The translations under genes and the position numbers were made by a program. A DNA stretch of 64,000 bases, taken from assembly GCA_947561395.2 (NCBI GenBank), contig OX387184.1, positions 33,284,766 to 33,348,765 on the forward strand, in the 5' to 3' direction. The DNA is from Buxus sempervirens. Its lineage: Eukaryota; Streptophyta; Magnoliopsida; Buxales; Buxaceae. The notes beneath the pieces are model-generated. The model saw nothing but the letters and a program-made list of their open reading frames with translations. It was not told the DNA's origin and searched no databases. Each line of letters begins with the position of its first letter. The stretch's first letter is position 1. Of the stretch, positions 34,460-45,414 are shown in pieces.

Positions 34460-35820
34460 AGTATAACCTTATTTCAGCAATTTTCTATTCATCCAAATTA
34501 CTTCCATTAACCACTAATGAAGACCCCTAATTAATCCCCAAGGTAAGTTTTAACAGCATTTAAACAGTTGAAAAAAATACTGGGCGCCAATCTCAGGGGA
34601 GGTAGGCGCCACCTAGCCATGCTCAGCAGACCTGGGCGCTCAAACCACATCAACATGCTCATTGCAGCTGATGAAAGTTGAACAGGTTTGACCTAAGGTT
34701 TTGCTTCCAGACCTTTACCTCCACCTTCCTAATCCTCTAAATAATGTCTTTGCAACCATTTAGATTTAATTGGAACACAAAACAACATCATGAAACTTTA
34801 GCCGCCCAAGCTCTTCTTCAACCAGAATTTTAACAACAATAATGTGATTTCAGATTATATAGGAACTAAAATGATTTCTTTTCATCATCTCATTTACAGC
34901 AAAACACTAAACATCTAAACAATTCATTGTTATGCATTTGAAACTTATTTGCATTATATTTCATGCTGCTCATGCTTAGGCGCCAAAAACTAACCAGAAA
35001 CAGAGGTTCGATTGAATATTTGATCAACTGTGTTAAATCTCAATTAAATCATCTAAAACAATTTAATTGGTGCTACTTACCCTGCAGATCAATTTCGAGC
35101 TTCCTCAATAAGCAAATCTACGAATTGATTTCAGATTTCTTCTCTCTCTCTCTCCCTCTTATTTTCTCTATTTCTTGCAGAAATGACTGAATCTACTAAG
35201 ATCTGCCCAGATCTGAGACCTAATTCGAAATAGTAATAGATTATAAGCCAAAATACTATAGTCTGATGATAACTTACTCAAACAAAACTGAATTCGCAGA
35301 TTTGAACTACTCTTGACAATTTCATGTTGCTGCAGCAGATTTTTTCCAGGTCTTCTTCAAGCGGAGATAAGGATAAGATCAGCACCTCTCTGATCACTGT
35401 AGAATTTTTCAGATCTCTCTCTCAAGACTCTAATTCTCTTCTTCCTCTCCTCTCTGGTTTCCAGATCTTTCATTTGCACAACCAACGAAACAAACCGCCA
35501 AAACACAAACGAGCCTCCTTATATAGCTACCGCCAGGAGAGTGTTTTAAGCATTATTCCATGGTTCGACACTCTACCCACTTTCCCTACACCAGCACCCT
35601 CATTTGCTAAATCTTTCATGTATGCCACGCCAGCATCTCAAACCACCAAATCAAAATAAAATGATTTTTCCATACCATCACAATTAGAATTCTCCAATCT
35701 GGTTCACCCGAGAACCCCGATTGACCCTCTCAATCTTCGATTCTGCATAATTTTCCAATGTGGCATTAATTAATTACTAAAATAATAAATTTTAATTTCA
35801 TTAAAATTTGGGATTTTACA

Positions 35821-36738
35821 ACCAGGCCATTATATCAGAAATCTGTATTTCATTGTTGTTTATAACGTTGTTGATTCATGTTTCAATCATTAATCTAAAG
35901 TCTTGTTCCAAATTCAGCTCATTAGTTTGAAATCACAATGGCCCGGTCTAGTTATGTGATAATTAAAGGTTATGTAAAGTTATAAAGTAATTTAGAGAAT
36001 AAAGTTTAGGGGTAATAAGATACTTGCTATTTACGTAAGTTTAGGGATAATATGGTTCTTGCTATTTAGTAACAAGTTCAGGTAGAATTTAGGGGTGGTG
36101 ACATAGTATAATAAGGTACTTGTTATTTTTGTAGAGAAACTTAGAGTAAACCAATTCAATTAACTAATGAGGCCTAAAGGTATATAGGGTCCTTTCTCCA
36201 ATATCTATAAGGTAGTTTCTGGTTTAAAGTTTCTACCTGTTGAAATCTGGTTGCTGATATATAAATTAATGTCTCTTAATTAATTATTCTAATTTATAAA
36301 GGTTTATCTGCATTAAACTTAGAATTTCTTATTTAAGATCAAGTTTAGGCAACTTATTACCTAAAATAATTCCCTAAATATTTTTGTGTAATACAGGTAA
36401 TTAATAATTTAATTTGGTCTTAAAACACCTTATTTAATGGTTAAAATTGATTAAAAATGGTTTAGGGTTGAATCAAGAATTAAATTTGAAAAAATTGGAA
36501 TTTTCTACACTGAGTGCTCAGGATCGCCTAGGAACGCTCAGGCGGTCTAGGTCAATGGTAGTTCAAAAATCAGCACCAACCTCTTGTCAGTTAGCGTTCT
36601 TGGGCAGTCTAAGATTTTATACGAGCGCCGAACAACGCTGAGCACTTTAAGCTCGGTAGTCTACCAAAATCGTCAAAACAATGTATCGAAATTTGATTTT
36701 TCAAGTTCAAAGTGATTCTAACATACTTATAAGATCGA
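35821..36738 (-). mobile_element. LTR K2, middle part
   Basis: Resumes K2 after E and matches K1 10380-11230, including the ACTAATGAGGCCTAAAGGTA stretch and the GCTCAGGATCGCCTAGG segment near 36517. It is cut by H1 at 36739. Confidence 0.78.
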
Positions 36739-39700
36739 TGTAAGCACCTCATTTTTGCGCTCCCAAAAGAGCTGGAAATGCAAACCCTGGACAAAAAGTC
36801 AAACCCTGAGGGGTCAAAAGTTGACTTTTTGATCAAGTGAAAATTGACATCCTCACTTTATATCATTGGATAGAGAATCCCGACATGGTTCCAACGCAAC
36901 TGAGTTTGCAGGAATCGGAGTCCATGTGAGGGTTCTGCGGGCGGTCAAACTTGAGGGGAGTCAAAATTTGACTTTCTGCTAAAATCCGATCCAGGTGCTT
37001 ACCTCTATATCATTGGATAGAGAATCCTGACACGGTTCCAACACAACTGAGTTTGCAGGAATCGGAGTCCGAATGAGGGTTCTGCAGGCGGTCAAACTTG
37101 AGCGGAGCCAAAAGTTGACTTTCTGCTAAAATCCGATCCAGATGCTTACCCCTGTGTCATTGGATAAAGGGCTCCGATACAATTCTAACGCAACTGAGTT
37201 TTTCCAGATTGGAGTTCGGATGGAGAAAATATGCGCACGTGGCAAAAGGCTGCACACGTGGCGAGTTGCGCAGGAAAATATCTCGGGGATCAAATCCATA
37301 AATATCCAAATGTACGAAATATCCCAGGGACTAAATCTGTAAAAATCCCGGAATATCATATTAAACCAAAAATAACCAGGGACTAAATCTGAAAAAGTTA
37401 GATTTTCCGACCGACGAGCGGCCGCATTAAATGTTTTGTCATCATATTGCCGCTCGCGCGGACGTGGCAAGCGGGTATGCGCTAAGCTTGCGCTCAGCGC
37501 AAGCTTAGCGGATACCCCCTTTTTCCTCGCATATATATGTCGCGCGAGACTTCTTTGAAAAGGGTTGGAAGATTTTCGGATTGGGGAATTTTTCGGTGAA
37601 GGTTTTTTTTTTTCTCTCCGGTTGGCTTTTGGTTTTTGGGAACCTCCTCTCCCGTGGCCTGACTTCCCTCCCTAGCTCCCCAAGCACCCGACCTTGCCTT
37701 CCTACCTCCTCTTCTCTCCTTCTTCTTCATCCTTCTACCCAAAGATCGAAGGAGCTACTTGCGGTGGCTGTTGGAGAGGAAGCTCGCAGTGGCGTTTTCG
37801 CTTCGAGGAAGTCACACACTTCCACGAAAGAGCCAGGAACTTTCAAGTATTGTCCCCACTAGCTTCTATGTCATATATATGAAAACTGGTTCTCTTGCAT
37901 GATATTTGTGTAAGTATATTATCCACCACTTTTCAAGTTGCTTCCACATGGGATCTCCCAGGCTACGGTTTTGGGGAATATCGGGTTTGTAGTAAAAGGG
38001 GAGTGTGTTCCCGATTAAGTAAGTCTTTTGTATCCCTGTAAACCCCCCTTCTCCTTCCCTTCTCCAAATGTTTGTGTGCATGCACTGGTCCAGTCCAGGC
38101 GTAGGTGGAAGTTTTCTTCTTTTCTTTCTTAAGCATGCAATATATGTCTATTATTATTTTCTTCTCATTTTGCTAGACTTGCCAGCATGCTCCCCTAACC
38201 CCCTGCTGTTTCCTTCTTGTGTGCTCGTGAACATGCTCCCATCACCTCCCCTGCATTTGTTAATCCGTATCTGATAGTTGGTTTATTTTTTTTTATGATA
38301 ATCAAGCTTGGTTCTTTTAGGAGAGTGGGAGTCGTTTCTCCAAGTAGGTTAGGATAGTTTAAAAGCATGTTTAAGTGTCCTCTAGAGTCTGGTAGAAGCA
38401 CTGAGAGGTGTTACAGAGACTGGAAATCAAGCCAGTCTCTGAGAAAAGAAAGAGAAACAGAGCATCAAGGTGTCCGCCGAGCTCGCACGAAGCTCGCGTG
38501 CACTCTCGCGCAAACCTCGCGCCCACTTCGTGCGCGGATGCCTTTTTGTGGGTTTTCGGTCCGCCCACCACGCGCTGACCTCGCGCCTAGTGCCTGAGGT
38601 TAGCGCATACTCCTAAAAAATGCCGAATTGCTATATTTTTGAAAAAAACCCGAAAGTGCCCTTTTCGCTTCGCCCACAGGGGCCCCGGGTCCCTCCCCTT
38701 GGACCCAGCATAGTGAGCCAGTCTCTCCTTGATAAATGTCAGTCTTGATATGTTTCTGTGATGTATATTCCGTAACTTTTGCTGGATGTGGGTGGCATTC
38801 CTAAATCAAACCAGGTAAACCAACAGGGTCTTCGGGTCACCCGGAAACCCAACTTGGGACATGGGCCATCGGTCCAATTTTGTACATTAGTGGGCCTTCC
38901 GACGGGGCCCACCAAGCCTAGTAAACACAATGAAATATATGCATGTAACTTAATCAAAATAAGTAAAATTAACCGATTAAACCGGGCGGGCCAAACCTAA
39001 TGCGGACCACCCAAACTTATTAGTGAATTGATGCATGAAATGCGTGGTTTGGCCGAGACCAAGGGCAAGGGCCTACCGGACCCGCCAAAGCCCACCAACC
39101 GAACCAAGGAAGGGTGCAAACCCTAACTTCCCGTAACTTGGTCTTTCAAGCCCTAATCAGGGCTACGGGCCCCAAGCCCAGTGCCCAACCCATTTTTGGA
39201 AACTTAAAAAAGATAATACCACTAAATTACTTGGCTACCATGTGGGCCCACCCAATGGGCCCACAAACCGAACCGGCCCACTTTGCACGTAAATCACTTA
39301 ATAATCCAACTTGAACTTCAAAATAAAACCAACTCATTGAACCAAAAATCCAAAGGGCCTCTCAGGCTTAGACTGAGGCCTACAAGGGTACATGGGCTTG
39401 ACCAAAGCCCACCAAGGACACCGTGGGCCTTCCAACGGGGCCCACTCAACCAAACTCAGATTACCTAATTAATCAATATAAAAGCAATTAAAGGGACCCA
39501 CACCACTCAGGTGGTCCCGCCAGACTTAACCAAACTGCATATCGGATTAGGAATCGGGTGAGACCCAAGTAAGCTGACTCAAACTAGGATAAACCCAAGG
39601 GACCCGTCACCCGACGGGGTGGACCGGGTTGTCTACGGACTTTCCCGGACCACAACCGAGACCCTACTTAGAATCTCAAAAGCTGCAGACCAAAAGCCCT

Positions 39701-39794
39701 AATAGACAAGGTTAGGCACCCAGGTGTCCGCCTGCACCCCATCAGGCGGTGGCGACTCCGAATTTTCCCGTGTCGCGTTTCCGACGCGCACACA
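36739..39794 (+). mobile_element. Solo LTR H1, Tat-like (3.06 kb)
   Basis: TGTAAGCACCTCATTTTTGC to GACGCGCACACA, flanked by ATCGA (36734-36738) and ATTGA (39795-39799), a TSD with one substitution. Near the end it has CAGGCGGTGGCGACTCC, a sequence also found near the ends of the Tat LTRs. A 21-bp-arm hairpin at 37473-37517 precedes a TATATAT box at 37532. No internal domain is present. It is the same family as H2. Confidence 0.83.
37473..37517. repeat. Near-perfect 21-bp hairpin upstream of the H1 TATA box
   Basis: The arms 37473-37493 and 37497-37517 pair at 20 of 21 positions around a TCA loop (core GCTAAGCTTGCGC). It ends 14 bp before the TATATAT box. Confidence 0.85.
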
Positions 39795-40705
39795 ATTGAT
39801 ATCAAGCTAAATAAATATTTCTACAACATAAAAACATGCAATAGAGATCAAGCAAGCCAAGAATATGAAAACAATCGTGAAAACGGTGCTACCTACCTCT
39901 GTTCGTGCGATACTTCTTCCTCTTCTGACCAACAACTTCTTCTCTTCCCAGATGCAGAGTACCTCGAGGATGCAAAGAAATCAGTGATCAACTTTCTCTC
40001 TCTCTCTCTCCTTCTTCTTCTTCTTCTTCTTCTCTTCTAGTCGTTGGTCTCTCTTTCGGTCTCTCTCTCCCTTTTGTTTTTCTCCTTCGGTCGTCTATCA
40101 CCCAAACCAAATACAATACGATGGACAAATACGCTTAGCATTCCTCTAGGGTATAAAACCCTACTCTTTTATACCCCATAATCCTATTCCACGCACATGC
40201 ATCACCCATTAGATAATCATCCAATTAGAACACAGTTTCGTAATTATTGAATTCTCACCTTGATCTATCACAATCCAATGGTCAAATCAACGCCAAACTC
40301 CTGATCTCCACTATCAGTGTGATCATCTATATTTACAATTAATATCCTTCAATAAAATTCTCATCTTCTCGACTTAAGGCTTCGAATCAAACATAATTAC
40401 CAATATGCCATTATTCCAATTATTAATCTTTAAATATCATTATTAATAGGCAATCTAAACCCCAACTTAAATCTATTATTATTTCTCAAGTCTAATAAAA
40501 ATTTTAATTAATGTAATTAATTATTTACAGATAATTAATGTGAATTGACTAAAATACCCTTCTCTTATTATTTTACATCTACGCATTGGATTTCATCCAA
40601 AATACCCAAATTTATTCTCTAATTTATTTTGACAAATTTATTGACATTCCAAATATTCATATTTAATTATTATTTATTTATTTGCTGAAAATTCGGGGTT
40701 TTAAA
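39795..40705 (-). mobile_element. LTR K2, U3 end
   Basis: Continues K2 after H1. It has the donor AGAG|GTAGGTAGCACC at 39896, a CT/CTT microsatellite at about 39991-40036, and the unoccupied version of the L1 target near 40390. It ends GGGGTTTTAAA, one base off the expected GGGGTTTTACA. Confidence 0.78.
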
Positions 40706-41194
40706 CCATCAATCGGAGAATCAATCATTCTATCAGTAATAAAAGCCAACCTTTAGGTAGTAGCCTACCTCTACCGCAGGACGTAAACACATAGTATCCA
40801 CACATGCTCTGCAGGAGAATGCACATCTCTAAAACTACAGGTACCCCTGCAGGAGACAGCATAACTCTACCGCAGGATTTGAACACATAGCATCTACCTT
40901 TACCGTAGGAGATAGCTTCCTCACCTTCTAGTGGTAACTCACACACCCATCCTCCATGTGAGATGCAATCATGTATAATCACATCTCCCCCACATGAGGT
41001 ATCTCTCCTGTAGGATGCAATCCCATTGGATCTAAATCTCCCCCACAAGAGGTAATAAATCTCTCCCGCATGAGGTAATGTCTCCGTCACCAAGCGGGCA
41101 ATGTCTTCGCAACCAAGCGGGTTAGGGTCTCCACCACCAAGCGGGTAAGGGTCTCCGCCACCAAGCGAGTAAAGGGTCTCCGCCACTAGGCGGG
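40706..41194 (-). mobile_element. LTR K3, first part, with tandem repeats
   Basis: K-family R/U5-like sequence of CTCTACCGCAGGA-type and CCACCAAGCGGG-type short repeats. Minus-strand frames through it (LGGGDP repeats) come from the repeat. It is cut by H2 inside a repeat unit. Confidence 0.65.
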
Positions 41195-41750
41195 TGTAAG
41201 CACCTCATTTTTGCACTCCCGGAAGAGCCGGAAATGCAAACCCTAGACGGAAAGTCAAACCCTAAGGGGTGAAAAGTTGACTTTTTGATCAAGGGAAAAT
41301 TGGCCACCTTGATTTATCTCAATGGATAGAGAATCTCGGCACGGTTCCAACGCAACCAAGTTTGCAGGAATCGGAGCCCAAATGAGGAATCTGCAAGTTG
41401 ACTTTCTTCTGAGCCCCAAACTAGGTGCTTAGACTTATGCCAATGGATAGAGGACTTCGATACGGTTCTAACGCAATTGAGTTTGCTCAAATCGGAGTCC
41501 AGATGAAGAAGATATGAACAGTTGAAGTTTCCGGACAGCAATGTCGGAAACTGCACACGTGGTAAAGGAACTGCACACGTGGCGAGAAACGCAGATAAAT
41601 ATCTCGATGGTCAATCCGTAAATATCCAAAATCTGCCAAATATCTCAGGGTTTAATCCAAAATTTCGCAAGGGGCAATCTGCGAATATCTCAGTGTCAAA
41701 TCGGTCAAATCCAGGGGGTAATCTGCAAATATAAAAAATATTGGCAGAAT

Positions 41751-41954
41751 GACCGAAATATATTTTCGGTTCATAAAGTGAAATCAAAAATCGGCCGACA
41801 GATTGTTTGAATCCGTACCTAACGGAAATTAATTGCTAATCAAGTGCAAAAGTAACCAAAATTTAATTTCGGTTACACATGGTTTATAGTATAACTGAAA
41901 TTAAATTTCGGTTATACTATATTTGCTTCATAACCGGAATTAAATTCCAGTTAT
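41751..41954. repeat. ACCGAAAT dyad cluster upstream of the H2 TATA box
   Basis: Four dyads: 41751-41770; 41852-41876 (GTAACC/GGTTAC arms); 41885-41921 (18-nt arms, 17 paired, one-base centre); 41930-41954 (12-nt arms, 11 paired). The TATA box follows 12 bp after the last one. Three more occur at about 43167-43197, 43207-43233 and 43252-43273. Confidence 0.82.
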
Positions 41955-41965
41955 TCATTTTTGTC

Positions 41966-41973
41966 TATAAAAG
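41966..41973 (+). promoter_or_regulatory. TATA box of H2
   Basis: TATAAAAG directly after the dyad cluster, in the sense direction of the LTR. Confidence 0.75.
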
Positions 41974-44300
41974 GGCTTCAGAAGCCCATTTGCAAAGGGT
42001 TGGCCATTTTTGTTGTTGGAGCTTCCCCTACCCTATTCGTGACCTCCCTCTCCACCCTCTCAACCCTTCCTAATTCCTTAAATCCCTTCCCAAACCACTT
42101 GAAACCCTCCCCCACCCCTTCCTTCTTCTCTGGAGAACCTCGGAGAAGCCCTAGAGGACTTGGTGCTTAGAGGAGTTGCTGTCCAGAGGTTGTTGTGCTA
42201 CAAGAGTCACTCAAGCACCCCTCCAAAGGGAGTTTGCACTTCAAGGTAAGCTTCCCCATCACTTTTTATATAACATATGTTAAAATAAGCATGATCAAGG
42301 CATATTGGTATAATTTTTCACTGTGTATGTGATATTCCCTTTGATCCAAGCATGTTTCCTTTCTTTGCTAGTCCCTTTTAGGCTCGTTTAAGAGTTCTTA
42401 TTCCCTCATGGTAAGAGGAGAATTTTCGGTAGTATAAAGAGAGGATGGAAAGTGGTTTGGGTGATTGGAAAGTGGTCATGCAACCACCATTCGGCCACTG
42501 GTTTGTTGGTGTTCCTTGGGTTTTCTTTCCATCGTAAAGAGGAGCATGTTCCTCATATGTGTTTCATCTCATGTAACCCTTGTATAAGCCCCCTCCTCTT
42601 CCCTTCTTTGTGTGCTATTTTGCTAGGTTTAGTGAGGTAATATTAACATGGTTAAATACATAAAATGCAAGTATAGTTTTTTTATCATCTTTTAGTCCCT
42701 GTTTGTGACCATGTGAAGCTAACCCTTCTTGCATGTATATCCCATATGTCCATGTGTGTTACTTGTGGTAGAGAGCATGTTTAGGAAGTCCAATATTAAC
42801 ATGATTAAGTGGGTTATTTATGATTTACTCCGAAGCATGCATTGTAGTCATTTGGCATGATCTTCATCCATATGTAAGCATGATGTTTTGTTTGTGGAAT
42901 AAAGGAAACCAAACTAGGGACATCCAGATCCCTGGTTGATCTTTACCTTGGTTATAGAGGGGAGGGAACTCCCACCCATCCCATTGCTGTTTTGACTTTG
43001 GAAAACCCCAAAAAAGAAGGCCAAATGGCCTCATTCGGACCACTGTGGGCCCACAGAGACCCTATACATGTCCACAAGCACCCTGGATTGGTTTTCTGCT
43101 GAAAAAGGTAAAAAATGAGTTTCTGTAGTATGCCCGAAAACACAGATCGGTTATAAGTGCTTTCTGGCTTAACCGAAATTAAATCTCGGTTAAGCTAGAA
43201 ACTCAATATAACCGAAATGCATTTTCGGTTATACTACTAGCATGCATGTTTGACCGAAATTGATTTTCGGTCACTTTTAGATTTTTCCAAAAGCCTGATT
43301 TTGCATGATGGTTGGTTTGCTATGTTAATTGAACCGAATCGGTTAGACCAGCAGGGTTTCTGGGTCAACCGGACACCCAAAATGGCACATGGGCTTCCAA
43401 GCCCAATTGGATCCTTTCGTGGGCCTTCCAACGGGGCCCACCCAGTTCGAGATCACTTTATAGTAAGCAAGATAATTAATATAAATCAAATGGGCCGAAC
43501 CTCGTGAGGCCCACCAAAGTCCAAAAAGAAAGCATGCTGGTTTAGTGTAAAGATGGTTTGTCCGTGAATGCGGAAACGGGCCTATCGGGCCCACTAAGCC
43601 CATCCACCCAACTGGGCAAGGTCCAACACCCTGACCCATGGAATTTTGGACCGCCCGGTCCAAGACTAGACCAAAGGGCCCCAAGCCCCAGGTCTAGCCC
43701 ACTTTTGGAAACTTAAAAAGATAAATCCAATAAATCACTTGGCTACCATGTGGGCCCACCCAATGGGGCCACAAACCAACCCGGCCCATCTTTACATGAA
43801 AACCACTTAAATCCAATTTGAAAACAAAAGTAAAATCAATTGAACTAACCAAAGCCCAAAGGGCCTCTCAGGCTAGACTGAGGCCCACCATGGGACATGT
43901 GGGCTTAACCAAGCCCACCAAGGATATCCGTGGACCTTCCAATGGGGTCCACCCAATCAGACCCAGTTCACTTTAAATAAACAAAGATAAAATCAAGAAA
44001 AGGGACCCACACCATTCAGGTGGTCCCACCAGACTTAAACAAACTGTATGCTGAATTAGGAATCGGGTGAGGAAAACAGTGAGTTGACTCAAAACCAGGA
44101 TACACCTAGGGACTCGTTAATCAACGAGGTGGACCAGGGTGTCTACGGACGTCCCCGGACCACAACCGAGACCTTACTTAGAATCTCAAGCCGCAGACCA
44201 GCCCAGTAGACAAAATTAGGCACCCAGGTGTCCGCCTGCACCCCATCATCAGGCGGTGGCGACTCCAAATTTTCTCGTGCAGCGTTTTCACACGTGCACA

Positions 44301-44700
44301 GCGGGTAAGGGTCTTCGCCACCAAGCAGGTAAAGGGTCTCCGCCACCAAGCGGGTAAAGGGTCTCTGCCACCAAGGGGGTAATAATCTTTGCCACCAAGC
44401 AGGTTGTTAATAAAACTGGCCACCAAGCCATTGTACCAATCATCCACATTCCAATATTGTTTACAATCATAGTTCTTTTGTTCAATCGATAATCGAAAGT
44501 CTTGTTCCAAAATCAGTTCATTTGTGTGTACTCGTAATGACGGGGTCTTGTTATGTGATTATTATACTAATGGAAGACTCAAGTGGTTAATGGTAGTGGT
44601 GAGATCGATTAAGGTAATTTGAAGGTTATTTACAGTTTAGAGGTGGTCCCATAAAGTAATATGGTACTTGTTATTTAGTGGAGAGAATTTAGGGTAAATC
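44301..44700 (-). mobile_element. LTR K3, second part
   Basis: Continues the CCACCAAGC repeats (to 44425) and then matches K1 10380-10635 closely. It is cut by Cassandra at 44701, with AAATC as the last five bases. Confidence 0.8.
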
Positions 44701-44893
44701 TGTGACATCCTGGCTGTCTGAGTGGGCGACTGTGATGTGGGCGGGGTGAGAGACCTGGGCGAGCTACCACAGTGGCGAGCTACCAGGCGAGGATGTGCAT
44801 ATATAGTTGGAATCCCACAACGCTCGGGGATGCTATAAGTAGTCTTGAGACCCCCAAATTAGCAAGAGGCCTTTTAAGGAGCAATACGGGACT

Positions 44894-44977
44894 AAATCCC
44901 CTGGGAACCCTAAAGTTAAGCGTGCTCAGGTGGGAGCACTGCTAGGATGGGTGACCCCTGGGAAGTTTTCTCGTGTT
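44894..44977 (+). promoter_or_regulatory. 5S rRNA-like pol III promoter region in the Cassandra 5' LTR
   Basis: Contains GTTAAGCGTGCTC (A-box region) and CTAGGATGGGTGACCCCTGG (C-box region) in the order and spacing of a plant 5S gene, then GGAAGTTTTCTCGTGTT. The 5' portion of 5S rRNA is not recognisable. In Cassandra this region is known to resemble the 5S internal promoter. The second copy lies at 45331-45414. Confidence 0.9.
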
Positions 44978-45330
44978 ATCCTTGAGAACAAATCCGTGAG
45001 GGCCCGTGGGCCCAGAGCGGACAATATCTTGCTGGTTATGGGTCTGGGGCGTTACAAATGGTATCAGAGACTGCCCCGACCGGAAAGTGTGGGGGTTCGG
45101 CCCAACGCGAGGACGCGTTGTCCCATGGAGGGGAGTATGTGACATCCTGGCTGTCTGAGTGGGCGACTGTGATGTGGGCGGGGTGAGAGACCTGGGCGAG
45201 CTACCACAGTGGCGAGCTACCAGGCGAGGATGTGCATATATAGTTGGAATCCCACAACGCTCGGGGATGCTATAAGTAGTCTTGAGACCCCCAAATTAGC
45301 AAGAGGCCTTTTAAGGAGCAATACGGGACT

Positions 45331-45414
45331 AAATCCCCTGGGAACCCTAAAGTTAAGCGTGCTCAGGTGGGAGCACTGCTAGGATGGGTGACCCCTGGGA
45401 AGTTTTCTCGTGTT
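45331..45414 (+). promoter_or_regulatory. 5S rRNA-like region in the Cassandra 3' LTR
   Basis: Identical copy of 44894-44977. Confidence 0.9.

Larger units (their letters stand above)
29584..35820 (-). mobile_element. Solo LTR E (about 3.73 kb) containing solo LTR F
   Basis: Begins TGTAACGCCCCGGATCC and ends TTGGGATTTTACA. The flanks ACCAA (29579-29583) and ACCAG (35821-35825) form a TSD with one substitution. Without F (31956-34459) it is about 3.73 kb, close to Z LTRs. It has the dyad TGAGATACGAATATCCCA at 29832-29849, the AGTACA-loop hairpin array at 30451-30585, and a predicted intron in sense from 35080 (GGTAAGTAGCAC) to 29805 (GTTTTCAG). No coding frame or PBS lies inside. Confidence 0.85.
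41195..44300 (+). mobile_element. Solo LTR H2, Tat-like (3.11 kb)
   Basis: TGTAAGCACCTCATTTTTGC to CACACGTGCACA, with a perfect TSD GCGGG at 41190-41194 and 44301-44305. It is related to H1 over its ends and much of its body. ACCGAAAT dyads lie at 41751-41954 and 43167-43273. TATAAAAG at 41966-41973. Likely splice donor TTCAAG|GTAAGC near 42246. No coding region. Confidence 0.9.

Noticed and set aside
40725..41186. 153-codon minus frame with LGGGDP repeats
   Set aside because: Produced by the CCACCAAGCGGG tandem repeats of the K LTR; similar frames at 10168-10395, 29319-29567 and 44178-44510 have the same cause.
44894..44977. Functional 5S rRNA gene
   Set aside because: Only the internal promoter part of 5S is recognisable, it occurs in both LTRs of a TRIM, and the 5' part of the gene is missing.
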